From NCBI GenBank assembly GCA_015231915.1, contig JADGAR010000006.1, positions 1-64,000 of the forward strand: 64,000 nt of DNA. The letters are read 5' to 3'. Positions 21,970-31,608 of the stretch are shown here, in pieces. Origin of the DNA: Magnetococcales bacterium (GTDB lineage: Bacteria; Pseudomonadota; Magnetococcia; Magnetococcales; Magnetaquicoccaceae). The translations under genes were made by a program, and so were the position numbers. The notes under the pieces are model-generated. The model searched no databases and had not been told where the DNA came from. It was given only the letters and a program-made list of their open reading frames with translations. Every line of letters begins with the position of its first letter. Positions within the stretch are counted from its first letter, which is position 1.

Positions 21970-23592
21970 ATGCCCACCAAGCGCCTGCAACCCACTTCCC
22001 TCCCCGCGCCATCATCCGGCACCCTGTTCGCTGGTTTGACATCTCTGTGGCGAAGCCGGTCCAAAGAGGAGTGGAACCACTGGGTATTCATGCAACTGAA
22101 CGATTACGAGGTCCATGTGGCGGGTCCCGGCGTGCCGGTGACCCCCCGTGCCATGGAGGAATGGACCCCCAGGCTGGAGGAAATTGCCACGATGACGTTC
22201 CGCCCCTGCCCGATGGTGGGGTTGGATACGCCGGCGGGCATCACCAATGCGGAGACCAGGCGGGTCACCCAGGGGATCTCCACCCTGGTGGGCAAACTGG
22301 GTCCCGTGCTCTATTCGGACCAGTTCCGCCTGGTATCCGACGCGGACGATCCGGATCCCACATTTTTGCGGGAGCTGCATGCCAAGCGCCTGGTGGCGGA
22401 GAAGGTGATCCGGGATTACGAAATCACGGAACGGATCTACCGGCGCGCCCTGGAAGAAGAACCGGACAACCCGGATTTTCTTGGGGATTTTGCATTGTTT
22501 CTGCAGGAAAAGCGCGGCGATGACGACCAGGCGGAAAATTTCTGGCGACGCGCCATCGCAGCCGACCCGGAACACGCCAGAAATCTGGGCAACTTCGCCG
22601 TTTTCCAGCACGAGGTGCGCGGCAATGACGACATGGCCGAGCAGCTCTATCTGCGGGCGATTGCCGCAGATCCGCACGAAGCGCTGCATGCGAGCAACTT
22701 CGCCTTGTTCCTGCACGAGGTCCGGGGGGAGGACGACGTGGCCGAGGAGTTCCACGAACGCGCCTTGCGCCTGAATGGGGATGACCCTTCGGTGCTGGCC
22801 AATTTTGCGCTGTTCCTGCACAACACGCGGCGGGACGACGACCGAGCCGAGGAACTCTATCGCCGGGCGATGCTGGCGGACGGCGAGGATGCCAACTGCC
22901 TGGGCAATTTTGCCTTGTTCATGAAGAACGTGCGTCACGATTACGACGTGGCCGAGAAGTATTTCCAGCTCGCCTTGCAGGTCAATCCCCGGCATGCGGG
23001 GCATCTGGGCAATTTTGCCATCTTCATGAAGCACATCCGCCACGACTACGCAGCTGCGGAGGAGTTGTATCACCGCGCCCTGCGGGCCGATCCCAGCGAC
23101 CCGCACCGTCTGGGGAGCCTCGCTTCCTTCACGCACCAGACGCGGCGCAACCAGACCAGCCTGACGGATGAACTGCTGCATGGCATGGAGATGGACCCCG
23201 GCAACGCCTCGCGACTGGGCAATTTCGTACAACTGCTGCTGGCCCAGGGCCGCATCAAGGAGGGGATGCCCCTGTTGGACAAGGTGCTGGAGATGCATGC
23301 GCCGAATCCGACGCTCAATCTGGAGTTGTGGTTCTATGCCCTGGCCCACGATCCGGAGCGTTTCGACGAGGCGTTGGGACGCATAAAGGGATACCTGCTG
23401 GCCGGGACGCGCTCCCGATGGAACCTGCGCGCCAACGCGCACCGGGCGCGTCTGAGCGGCCATCCCCAACCGGATCTGCTGGACACCGTGGCCAATGTCA
23501 TCGCCGGGCAGAAGGAGATGACGGAACTGGACGAATTCGCCTCCTGGAACCTGACCGACCCCATCGAACCGGAGGAGGAGAGCGGGGCGTGA
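21970..23592 (+). CDS. TPR-like protein with regular 35-residue NFAxFxxxxRxDDDxAExxYxRAL repeats
   Basis: Consecutive repeats, e.g. NFAVFQHEVRGNDDMAEQLYLRAIAADPHEALHAS. Confidence 0.85.
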   Translation: MPTKRLQPTSLPAPSSGTLFAGLTSLWRSRSKEEWNHWVFMQLNDYEVHVAGPGVPVTPRAMEEWTPRLEEIATMTFRPCPMVGLDTPAGITNAETRRVTQGISTLVGKLGPVLYSDQFRLVSDADDPDPTFLRELHAKRLVAEKVIRDYEITERIYRRALEEEPDNPDFLGDFALFLQEKRGDDDQAENFWRRAIAADPEHARNLGNFAVFQHEVRGNDDMAEQLYLRAIAADPHEALHASNFALFLHEVRGEDDVAEEFHERALRLNGDDPSVLANFALFLHNTRRDDDRAEELYRRAMLADGEDANCLGNFALFMKNVRHDYDVAEKYFQLALQVNPRHAGHLGNFAIFMKHIRHDYAAAEELYHRALRADPSDPHRLGSLASFTHQTRRNQTSLTDELLHGMEMDPGNASRLGNFVQLLLAQGRIKEGMPLLDKVLEMHAPNPTLNLELWFYALAHDPERFDEALGRIKGYLLAGTRSRWNLRANAHRARLSGHPQPDLLDTVANVIAGQKEMTELDEFASWNLTDPIEPEEESGA

Positions 23593-24332
23593 GGATCACC
23601 TTCCTGGGGACCAACGGCTGGTACAACAGTCCCACCGGAGATACGGTCTGCATGCTGGTGGAGGGCGAGGGTCAACGCATCTTGCTGGATGCCGGGACCG
23701 GCTTTGCCAGGCTGGAGGCGTCTGCGGAGTGGCAAGGTTGGACGACTCTTTGTCTCAGTCATTTTCATCTGGATCACATTTACGGCCTGCACCTGTTGGG
23801 CAAGCACTCTTTCACGGGGGGTCTGCGCATTCTGACGCCGGAAGGGGGACGCGACATTCTGGACGGCTTGATGCGACAACCGTTCACCTGCCGGTTTGCC
23901 CAGTTGCCCTACCCGGTGGAGGTCCTGGAGATGCCTGCCGACCGGGGGGCGCTGCCGTTCGACCTGGAGACGGGCGAGATGCTGCACGCCTCGCGCACGC
24001 TGGGCTACCGGCTGCGTTTGGAGGGCAAAACCGTGGTCTACTGTCCGGACACCGGGTATTGCGCGAGTGCCGTGCATCTGGCACGGGAGGCGGACCTGCT
24101 GATCACCGAGTGCGCCTTTCGTCCGGGTGAATCCAGCCCGGAGTGGCCGCACCTCAACCCGGAGACGGCTGCCCGCCTGGCTGCGGATGCCGGGGCCAAG
24201 AGGCTGGTGCTGGTCCATTTCGATGCCAGCCGCTATCCCACCCTGGCCGCCCGGGACGAGGCCGCCGAGGTGGCACGCCGCATCTTCCCCGATGTCACTG
24301 CCAGCCGCGACGGCATGCGGCTGGAATGGTGA
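23589..24332 (+). CDS. MBL-fold metallohydrolase, RNase Z-like (GTG start)
   Basis: VRITFLGTNGWYNSPTGDT...LSHFHLDHIYGL...VVYCPDTGY...LITECAF; GTGA overlap with upstream CDS. Confidence 0.88.
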   Translation: MRITFLGTNGWYNSPTGDTVCMLVEGEGQRILLDAGTGFARLEASAEWQGWTTLCLSHFHLDHIYGLHLLGKHSFTGGLRILTPEGGRDILDGLMRQPFTCRFAQLPYPVEVLEMPADRGALPFDLETGEMLHASRTLGYRLRLEGKTVVYCPDTGYCASAVHLAREADLLITECAFRPGESSPEWPHLNPETAARLAADAGAKRLVLVHFDASRYPTLAARDEAAEVARRIFPDVTASRDGMRLEW

Positions 24333-24346
24333 CATCCCCCCCGGAA

Positions 24347-25231
24347 CTATTTCCCCGAGTTTCCCACCTGCTCCCCCCAGCGCAGTTTCTCCCGCAACAC
24401 GGCATAGTGGTTGCGCTCCGGGGCATGCAGGACCCGCAGGGGATGCCGGGAGCGCCACACCACGATCCGGTCGCCGTCCGCAAGAGGAAAACCGGCCTGA
24501 CCATCCAGGGTCAACAGCCGCTCCGGGCCGTGCCGGGCCAGGGTGATCCTCACCTTGCCGTTGCCGGGGACCACGATGGGACGGTTGGTCAGGGTGTGCG
24601 GACAGATGGGCACCAGCAGGATCGCGTTCAGGGCGGGATGAATGATCGGACCTCCGGCAGAGAGGGCATAGGCCGTGGAACCGGTGGGGGTCGCGACGAT
24701 CAGGCCGTCGGCACGACCGGAAAAGACGAACTGCTCGTCCATGGCCACCTCGAACTCCATCATCCGGGCCAGCTCCCCCTTGTGGACCACCGCGTCGTTG
24801 AGCACCCGGCATGCCAGAGGCACCTTGCCCTCCCGCTCCACCTGCACCGAAAGCCGCATGCGCGACTCCACGCGGTACTCTCCGCGCAACGCCCGCTGCA
24901 ACGCCTCGAACATCTCGTCCCGCGAGGTGTCGGTGAGAAACCCCAGCCGCCCCATGTTGATCCCCAGCAACGGGACATCCACCTCCTCCATGGCGCGCGC
25001 CGCCGCGATGAAGGTCCCATCCCCCCCCACCACCACCACCAGATCCTGACCGTGGGGCACCAATTCCTGCGGCAGTCGCGCGGCGCACCGCACGGGAATG
25101 GCGGCCAACTCCGCAATCTCGCTGACCACCGTGACCCCGCGCCCCTGTTGCACCAGCCACTCCGCCAACAAACGGGTGGCCTCCAGGGCACGCGGATCGG
25201 AATGTTTGGTGATGATTCCAATGTTTTGCAT
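24347..25231 (-). CDS. nadK: NAD kinase
   Basis: DLVVVVGGDGTFIAAARAM, LLGINMGRLGFLTDTS, TPTGSTAYALSAGGPIIHP. Confidence 0.95.
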   Translation of the reverse strand: MQNIGIITKHSDPRALEATRLLAEWLVQQGRGVTVVSEIAELAAIPVRCAARLPQELVPHGQDLVVVVGGDGTFIAAARAMEEVDVPLLGINMGRLGFLTDTSRDEMFEALQRALRGEYRVESRMRLSVQVEREGKVPLACRVLNDAVVHKGELARMMEFEVAMDEQFVFSGRADGLIVATPTGSTAYALSAGGPIIHPALNAILLVPICPHTLTNRPIVVPGNGKVRITLARHGPERLLTLDGQAGFPLADGDRIVVWRSRHPLRVLHAPERNHYAVLREKLRWGEQVGNSGK

Positions 25232-25350
25232 GGGCTTCGATCCGATAGGCTGTCATTCCTCCTTGCCGGGTCTTGCCCGACAAGCCGGCTTCATCATACA
25301 CTGACCACGAACCACGCAAAGGGCAAATACGCAAACGAAAGGAGAAATGC

Positions 25351-26145
25351 ATGGAGCCTTTGCAGGATGTGCAGTCGCAATGGGACGACCGGCGTCTGGC
25401 CATCGACAAGGTAGGGGTCAAGGACATCCGCTATCCCATCGTGGTAAAGGATCGCAGCCGGGGCACGCAACGCACGGTGGCCTCGATCAACATGTACGTC
25501 AATCTTCCCCATCATTTCAAGGGAACGCACATGTCCCGCTTCCTGGAGGTCCTCGCCGAACACGACGAGGCGATCTCCATCGAGAGCATGCCCGACCTGC
25601 TGGGGAAGATCCGCGAGCGTCTCTCGGCAGAGGAGGCACACATCGAACTGGAATTTCCCTATTTCGTGCGCAAATCCGCACCGGTCTCCGGGGCCACCGC
25701 CCTGATGGATTACCGGGTGCGTTTCTTCGGCACCCTCCATGGGGAGCATTACCGGATGATCCTGGAAGTGATGGTCCCGGTCACCACCCTGTGCCCCTGC
25801 TCGAAGGAGATCTCCCAACGGGGCGCGCACAATCAGCGCTCCCATGTCACGGTGCGACTGCGTTTCCGTCGCTTCGTCTGGGTCGAGGAGATCATCGAAA
25901 GGGTGGAAAAAAATGCATCCTGTCAACTGTATCCCATTTTAAAACGGCCCGATGAGAAGTATGTTACGGAAATGGCGTATGACAATCCCAGGTTCGTGGA
26001 GGATATGGTCCGCTCCGTGGCCGCCGATCTGGAACTGGACCCCCGCATCGCCTGGTTTTCCGTAGCGGCGGAAAATTTCGAATCCATTCACAACCACTCG
26101 GCCTTCGCCTTCATCGACAGCGCGAAAAGCCAAAGAGCCACTTAA
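25351..26145 (+). CDS. folE2: GTP cyclohydrolase FolE2 (type IB)
   Basis: VASINMYVNLPHHFKGTHMSRFLEVL...VTTLCPCSKEISQRGAHNQRS; AAAGGAG upstream. Confidence 0.93.
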   Translation: MEPLQDVQSQWDDRRLAIDKVGVKDIRYPIVVKDRSRGTQRTVASINMYVNLPHHFKGTHMSRFLEVLAEHDEAISIESMPDLLGKIRERLSAEEAHIELEFPYFVRKSAPVSGATALMDYRVRFFGTLHGEHYRMILEVMVPVTTLCPCSKEISQRGAHNQRSHVTVRLRFRRFVWVEEIIERVEKNASCQLYPILKRPDEKYVTEMAYDNPRFVEDMVRSVAADLELDPRIAWFSVAAENFESIHNHSAFAFIDSAKSQRAT

Positions 26146-26150
26146 AGACC

Positions 26151-27887
26151 ATGAAATTCTCAAAAATTCTGATCCCGACGCTCAAGGAACCCCCCACCGA
26201 GGCGCATACCGCCTCCCATCGTCTGATGCTGCGCGCCGGCATGATCCGGCCCCTGGGGGCCGGCATCTACACCTGGCTGCCTGTGGGCCTGCGGGTCCTG
26301 CGCAAGGTGGAGGCCATCGTCCGCGAGGAGATGGACGCCGCCGGCGCCCAGGAGGTGCTGATGCCCGCCGTGCAGCCCGCCGAACTGTGGCGGGAGTCGG
26401 GCCGCTGGGACCACTACGGCAAGGAACTCCTGCGCCTGACCGACCGCCACGAACGGGAGTTCTGTTTCGGCCCGACCCACGAGGAGGTGATCACCGATCT
26501 GGCACGGCGGGAACTCAAATCCTACCGGCAACTCCCGGTCAACTTCTACCAGATTCAGACCAAATTCCGCGACGAGATCCGTCCCCGCTTCGGCATCATG
26601 CGCGGTCGGGAGTTCCTGATGAAGGACGCCTACTCCTTCGACATGGACGAGGCGAGCCTGGAGGAGAGCTACCGGGCGATGTACGAGGCCTACAACCGCA
26701 TTTTCCGGCGTTGCGGCTTGCGCTTCCGTCCGGTGGAGGCGGACACCGGGACCATCGGCGGATCCTTTTCCCATGAATTCCATGTCCTGGCCGCCTCCGG
26801 CGAGGACGGGATCGCCTCCTGCACGGATTGCGATTACGCGGCCAATCTGGAAAAGGCCTCCAGCGCCCCCCTGCCCCCCCTGGATCTCGGCGACCACCCC
26901 ATGCGCCGCGTGGAGACCCCCGGCAAAAAGAGCATCCAGGCAGTGAGCGAATTCCTGGGGATCGGGGTGGAGGGCGTGGTAAAATCCCTGGTGGTGGAGA
27001 CCCCCAACGGGCCTTGCCTGCTGCTGCTGCGCGGGGATCACGAATTGAACCCGATCAAGGCAGCCGGGGCGTTGGGACTCGCCCAGGTGGTGATGCCCGA
27101 TCCGGCGCGGGGGGTGGAACTGACCGGAGGAATCCCCATCGGCTTCCTGGGTCCGGTGGGGGCGACCCTGCCGGTGGTGGCGGATACGGCCCTGGCCGGG
27201 TTGAACGGCTTTGCCTGCGGGGCCAACGTGGCGGATGCTCACCTGACCGGGGTGCGCTGGGAACGGGATCTGCCGATGCCCCGTTTCGCGGATTTGCGCA
27301 GCGTGACCGCCGGCGATCCCTGTCCCCGTTGCCACACGGGGAAACTCGCGCTGGATCGGGGCATCGAGGTGGGGCATGTCTTCAAGCTGGGAGACAAGTA
27401 TTCCAAATCCATGGGAATCGTGGTATTGGATCATGAGGGCAAGGAGCGGACTCCTGTCATGGGGTGTTACGGCATCGGGGTTTCCCGCATCGTTGCCGCC
27501 GCCATCGAGCAGAATCACGACGCCAACGGGATCATCTGGCCGGTGGCCCTGGCCCCCTTCGAGGTGGAAATCCTGCTGGCCAACCCCAACGAACCGGAAG
27601 CGGTTCGCACTGCCGAAACCCTGTACGCGGAACTGCGCGCCAGGGGTCTGGCGGTCCTGCTGGACGATCGGGACGATCGATTGGGGATCAAGTTCAAGGA
27701 TGCCGATCTGCTGGGGTGTCCGGTACGGCTGGTGGCCGGGGGACGCGCCCTGAAGGAGGGCAAGGTGGAGATTCAGACCCGCCGTGGCGGTGCTTCGGTG
27801 CAGGCCCCGCTTGCCGACGCGGTCGCAGTGACGCGGCAGCAACTGGAGAGGTGCGATGGACGCGACGGTCAAGAAATTTCTGCATGA
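26151..27887 (+). CDS. proS: Prolyl-tRNA synthetase
   Basis: SKILIPTLKEPPTEAHTASHRLMLRAGMIRPLGAGIYTWLPVGLRVLRKVE; FGPTHEEVITDLAR; CYGIGVSR. Confidence 0.97.
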   Translation: MKFSKILIPTLKEPPTEAHTASHRLMLRAGMIRPLGAGIYTWLPVGLRVLRKVEAIVREEMDAAGAQEVLMPAVQPAELWRESGRWDHYGKELLRLTDRHEREFCFGPTHEEVITDLARRELKSYRQLPVNFYQIQTKFRDEIRPRFGIMRGREFLMKDAYSFDMDEASLEESYRAMYEAYNRIFRRCGLRFRPVEADTGTIGGSFSHEFHVLAASGEDGIASCTDCDYAANLEKASSAPLPPLDLGDHPMRRVETPGKKSIQAVSEFLGIGVEGVVKSLVVETPNGPCLLLLRGDHELNPIKAAGALGLAQVVMPDPARGVELTGGIPIGFLGPVGATLPVVADTALAGLNGFACGANVADAHLTGVRWERDLPMPRFADLRSVTAGDPCPRCHTGKLALDRGIEVGHVFKLGDKYSKSMGIVVLDHEGKERTPVMGCYGIGVSRIVAAAIEQNHDANGIIWPVALAPFEVEILLANPNEPEAVRTAETLYAELRARGLAVLLDDRDDRLGIKFKDADLLGCPVRLVAGGRALKEGKVEIQTRRGGASVQAPLADAVAVTRQQLERCDGRDGQEISA

Positions 27888-28356
27888 GATGGGGGCCACC
27901 ATCGGCGAGGCGTTGCAGGAGATCGCCGAAACCATGCTTTTCGTGGAGATCGAGGCAGGTCCCCTCTCCACGGAGGCGTGCGATGTCCCCCCGGAACATT
28001 GCGCCATCATCGATTTCGGCGACGGGATTCAAGGGTGTTTCCTGCTGGTGGCCAGCGAGCGCGCGGCCATCAAGCTGGCCGGCGCCCTGCTGGGCGAAGA
28101 ACGCGGAGAGATGGATGCCGATATGGGGGACTCCTTCGGCGAGGTGGCCAACATGATCGCGGGGGGCCTGGTCTCCAGGGTGGAGAGCCGGTACGGCTCG
28201 GTCTCCATGACCCCTCCCGAACGGGTCGAGGGTCGCCATCCCATGGCTGGCGAGATGGAATGGTGGCGCATTCATCACGGGTTTGCCCTGGATGGCGTCC
28301 CGTTTTGCACCGAGTTCTTCATTGCCAGGGAGTGTCTGCTGAACAAGGTCTCGTGA
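27856..28356 (+). CDS. CheX/CheC-like chemotaxis phosphatase domain protein
   Basis: CheX-like layout (GEALQEIAETMLFVEIEA...GDSFGEVANMIAGGLVSRVE); short overlap with proS. Confidence 0.65.
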   Translation: MDATVKKFLHEMGATIGEALQEIAETMLFVEIEAGPLSTEACDVPPEHCAIIDFGDGIQGCFLLVASERAAIKLAGALLGEERGEMDADMGDSFGEVANMIAGGLVSRVESRYGSVSMTPPERVEGRHPMAGEMEWWRIHHGFALDGVPFCTEFFIARECLLNKVS

Positions 28357-28357
28357 G

Positions 28358-29224
28358 ATGAACATGCCTGCGGACCCGATTGCGCGGGCGGCACGGGAGA
28401 TCGCGGCTGCGGATGGACTGCTGGTGACCGCCGGGGCCGGGATGGGGGTGGATTCCGGGTTGCCGGACTTTCGTGGCGAGAGTGGTTTCTGGCGCGCCTA
28501 TCCGGTCATCGCCAGGCTGGGCATCTCCTTTCCCCAGATGGCCAACCCCTCCTGGTTCCGGAGGGATCCAAGGCTGGCCTGGGCCTTTTACGGCCACCGT
28601 CTGTCGCTCTACCGCGCCACACCGCCCCACGTCGGCTTTCGCCACCTTCTGGAGATGGGCGCCGGTCTGCCTTTCGGCTGTCATGTACTCACATCGAACG
28701 TGGACGGTCATTTCCAGCAGGCCGGTTTCGATCCGGAGCGGATCGAGGAGTGTCACGGTTCGATTCACCATCTGCAATGCACCCTGCCCTGCTCCGAGGA
28801 GATCTGGGAGGCTGCCGGGACCGACATCGCGATCGACGAGGAACATTTTCGCGCCGTGGGTTCCCTCCCCACGTGTCCCCGTTGCGGCGCCCTGGCCCGC
28901 CCGAACATCCTGATGTTCGGGGACGGCGCCTGGCTGGCGTGGCGCACGGAGCGGCAGACGGACCTGCTGCGCCGCTGGCTGGCGAATCTGGCCGCCGGCA
29001 ACCGGCGTCTGGTGATCGTGGAGATCGGCGCCGGACACGCAGTCCCCACCATCCGGCAAAGCTCGGAGTATTACGCAGCCCGGCTTCAGGCCACGCTGAT
29101 CCGCATCAATCCCCGGGATCACGACATTCCCGGACCGCCGCACATCGCGCTGCCCATGGGGGGATTGGCGGGGATCGAGGGGATCAAACGGGCTTGGGGC
29201 AACGCCCTGACCCGGCCAATGTGA
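28358..29224 (+). CDS. Sir2-family NAD-dependent protein deacetylase-like
   Basis: LLVTAGAGMGVDSGLPDFRG, HVLTSNVDGHFQQAGF, ECHGSIHHLQC, CPRCGALARPNILMFGD. Confidence 0.88.
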   Translation: MNMPADPIARAAREIAAADGLLVTAGAGMGVDSGLPDFRGESGFWRAYPVIARLGISFPQMANPSWFRRDPRLAWAFYGHRLSLYRATPPHVGFRHLLEMGAGLPFGCHVLTSNVDGHFQQAGFDPERIEECHGSIHHLQCTLPCSEEIWEAAGTDIAIDEEHFRAVGSLPTCPRCGALARPNILMFGDGAWLAWRTERQTDLLRRWLANLAAGNRRLVIVEIGAGHAVPTIRQSSEYYAARLQATLIRINPRDHDIPGPPHIALPMGGLAGIEGIKRAWGNALTRPM

Positions 29225-29247
29225 CAGGAACGATCCTCGGTTGGAGC

Positions 29248-30522
29248 ATGCCAATGAACAAACATGACAAGAAACCATTGATTCAATCCATTCAGGTTCG
29301 GAATCTGCTTTCGTTCGGACCGGATACGCCTGCAATGAATCTGCGTTCCCTGAATGTCCTGATTGGCGAAAATGGAGCCGGAAAATCCAATTTGATTGAT
29401 GTCATTGGCATTCTTCAAGCTGCGCCCACGAACCTTCTGATCCCCTTCAAGGGGAAAGCGTCTGGTGGCATTGCGGAATGGTTATGGAAGGGCGGCCATG
29501 GAGAGTCGGACAGTGAGCCTGTTCAAGCCTCGATTGAAGTACAACTGCACCATCCTGACACGCGTAAAGAAATCTTATTAAGACACAGACTCTCTTTTTC
29601 TGTGGCTGGACAAAAACTCGAATTGACGGACGAGGCCGTTGAAGATGCCCGTCCAGAACAGCAATATCATCATGACGTTCGTTTTTATTATCGCTTTCAG
29701 AGTGGTCGCCCGGTCCTGAGCGTATTTGCCTCGGATGAGGAGGAGGATGCGGGACGACAGCGTGGCAAGAGGGAACTCAAAAAGCAGGACGTGTCATTTG
29801 ATCAGTCGATTCTTTCTCAACGCAAAGATCCGGATCAGTATCCAGAGATCACCTATATTGCGAAACAATACACAGGCATCAAACTTTATCGCGAATGGCA
29901 TTTAGGGCGTAATGCACCACCCCGGCAACCGCATCCCTCCGACATGCCAGGCGACCATCTCAATGAAGACGCCAGTAATCTGGTTTTGGTTCTCAACGCA
30001 TTGGAGATGAATCCCCGTGCTCGCGAACGGTTATTGGACAAGATCAAGGAATTCAATGGCCGTTTTACGCGCATCTACCCAAAAGTGGAAATGGGGTCCA
30101 TTCAACTGTACCTGGAAGAAATCTTGTCGGCAGATACCAGACATTCCGCATTGATTCCCGCGAGTCGACTGTCCGATGGCACCATGCGATTCTTGTGTCT
30201 CCTGGCTGTGCTTTGCCATCCCAATCCTCCACCCCTGGTGTGCATCGAGGAACCGGAAATGGGGCTTCATCCGGATATTCTGCCTACGGTTGCGCAGTTG
30301 CTTCTTGAAGCCTCCGAGCGCACCCAACTGATTGTCACAACCCACTCCGACATCATTGTCGATGCGTTGACGGAAACCCCGGAAGCTGTTGTCGTCTGCG
30401 AGAAACAAAATGGCCAGACGCGAATGCGGCGCCTGGAACAAAAGGATTTGCAAGCTTGGATCACGGACTACCGCCTGGGTCAGGCATGGTTGAATGGCAA
30501 AGTTGGAGCCACCAGATGGTAA
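29248..30522 (+). CDS. AAA family (RecF/OLD-like AAA_21) ATPase without TOPRIM (start 29248 or 29254)
   Basis: IQVRNLLSFGPDTPAMNLRSLNVLIGENGAGKSNLIDVI; LVCIEEPEMGLHPDILPTVAQLL; LIVTTHSD. Confidence 0.9.
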   Translation: MPMNKHDKKPLIQSIQVRNLLSFGPDTPAMNLRSLNVLIGENGAGKSNLIDVIGILQAAPTNLLIPFKGKASGGIAEWLWKGGHGESDSEPVQASIEVQLHHPDTRKEILLRHRLSFSVAGQKLELTDEAVEDARPEQQYHHDVRFYYRFQSGRPVLSVFASDEEEDAGRQRGKRELKKQDVSFDQSILSQRKDPDQYPEITYIAKQYTGIKLYREWHLGRNAPPRQPHPSDMPGDHLNEDASNLVLVLNALEMNPRARERLLDKIKEFNGRFTRIYPKVEMGSIQLYLEEILSADTRHSALIPASRLSDGTMRFLCLLAVLCHPNPPPLVCIEEPEMGLHPDILPTVAQLLLEASERTQLIVTTHSDIIVDALTETPEAVVVCEKQNGQTRMRRLEQKDLQAWITDYRLGQAWLNGKVGATRW

Positions 30523-30774
30523 CCGTGAAGCTGTATTATCGAAGGAGGTGGAGAGAAGGATCAGGCAGGCAAGGATCTCCCGATCAAAATTTTTGCCATT
30601 TTGGAGCCTCCGGATCCAGAAAAGGTTGCGAAGGCATCTCCTTGGGCTTGCCGCCTATTGCGGACTCTTGCAGACAAACTCAAGGCACCATGCAAACAAA
30701 AATGGCAAAACTGTTCCATTCCAATTATTGCGCGCCCGTCAACGGAATCTCCGCCCCATCAATGTAAAGATTGA
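30516..30774 (+). pseudogene. DUF4276-like remnant, partner of the upstream ATPase (frameshift and probable internal deletion)
   Basis: ATG overlaps the ATPase stop: MVTVKLY then +1 to IEGGGEKDQAGKD...FAILEPPDPEKVAKASPWACRLLRTLADKLK; start and end resemble DUF4276 termini, middle missing. Confidence 0.55.
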
Positions 30775-31051
30775 CATCCGGCGCAAACATCCCCTGCTTG
30801 ATGGTGACCAGCCCCTTGCGGCCATTCACCTGAAACGGGACCTTGTGCAGCCCGCCCATGCCGCTGACACGACCGGAGCCGACATCGGCGGCATCCAGGA
30901 CCACCCGGTAGACACTCACCGTGAAATCCTGCTGCACCTCGACGGCGATCTCATGGCCGTCGTAGCGGGCCAGCCAGACGCCGTTCACCCCGGCGAGGGC
31001 ATCGCACGACAAGAACCCCCACAGCGACAACGCCAGCCAAAATGTTCGCAT
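30725..31051 (-). CDS. Small secreted protein of unknown function
   Basis: MRTFWLALSLWGFLSCDALAG signal peptide then ~88 aa mature part; listed ORF extends further upstream out of context. Confidence 0.6.
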   Translation of the reverse strand: MRTFWLALSLWGFLSCDALAGVNGVWLARYDGHEIAVEVQQDFTVSVYRVVLDAADVGSGRVSGMGGLHKVPFQVNGRKGLVTIKQGMFAPDVNLYIDGAEIPLTGAQ

Positions 31052-31217
31052 CCCACACGCCTCCTCTTCAGAACAACTCCCTGGTATACCCCTTGCCCGC
31101 CTCCACCGGGGAGGCGCCCGTGCCGACGAACACCGCCCCGAAAAGAAATCCATGGGGCAGCATCATCCCACAGGTGCCTGTCTGGCCCGCCACCCCGCCA
31201 GATCGATCACCGGCTTG
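31029..31217. repeat. Duplicate of the parC 3' end plus adjacent downstream sequence (copy A)
   Basis: Near-identical to 31609-31798 at ~580 bp offset, e.g. CCCACACGCCTCCTCTTCAGAACAACTCCCTGGTATACCCCTTGCCCGCCTCCACCGGGGAGGCGCCCGTGCC. Confidence 0.9.
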
Positions 31218-31259
31218 TGCCATGGTCAACAGCATGCGGGCGGTTTCAAGATCGCTCAT
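31068..31259 (-). pseudogene. HEPN-domain N-terminal remnant (MSDLETARMLLTMAQ) fused to duplicated parC tail
   Basis: ATG overlaps MNT stop as in MNT-HEPN operons; after ~15 codons the sequence becomes parC tail ([33 protein letters not shown]). Confidence 0.65.
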
Positions 31260-31581
31260 ACAGCACCCGCCCTTCTCGCAAGGCCTGATGCACCAGATGA
31301 CAGCTTGCTCCCCGGAATTTCTCGATCTCCTCCCGACTGTAAATCAGGATATCCGCAGCCACAGGAAAACGCATCATGGCCCTTGCCAATCGCGCCATCT
31401 CCCGGTAACGGCTGCGCTCCGGGCCGAAGGGGGCGGACTCCACGACCAACAGATCGATATCGGAGTCGCTTTGCGCCTCGCCACGGGCATGAGAGCCGAA
31501 GAGGATCACCTGTTCCGGGTCCGCCATCTCGACGATGATCCGGGTCGCTTCTTTCAACAGATCCGCAGTTTCGGCGTTCAT
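31246..31581 (-). CDS. MNT-type minimal nucleotidyltransferase (MntA-like antitoxin)
   Basis: VILFGSHARGEAQSDSDIDLLVVES motif; start MNAETADLLKEA. Confidence 0.88.
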   Translation of the reverse strand: MNAETADLLKEATRIIVEMADPEQVILFGSHARGEAQSDSDIDLLVVESAPFGPERSRYREMARLARAMMRFPVAADILIYSREEIEKFRGASCHLVHQALREGRVLYERS

Positions 31582-31608
31582 GCCGACACCCCCTCCACGC
31601 CATTCGCC

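Noticed and set aside
21970-23592. Possible CRISPR or DNA repeat array
   Set aside because: Periodicity is at protein level (35-aa TPR-like units), with diverged DNA; no short identical repeats with spacers anywhere in the window.
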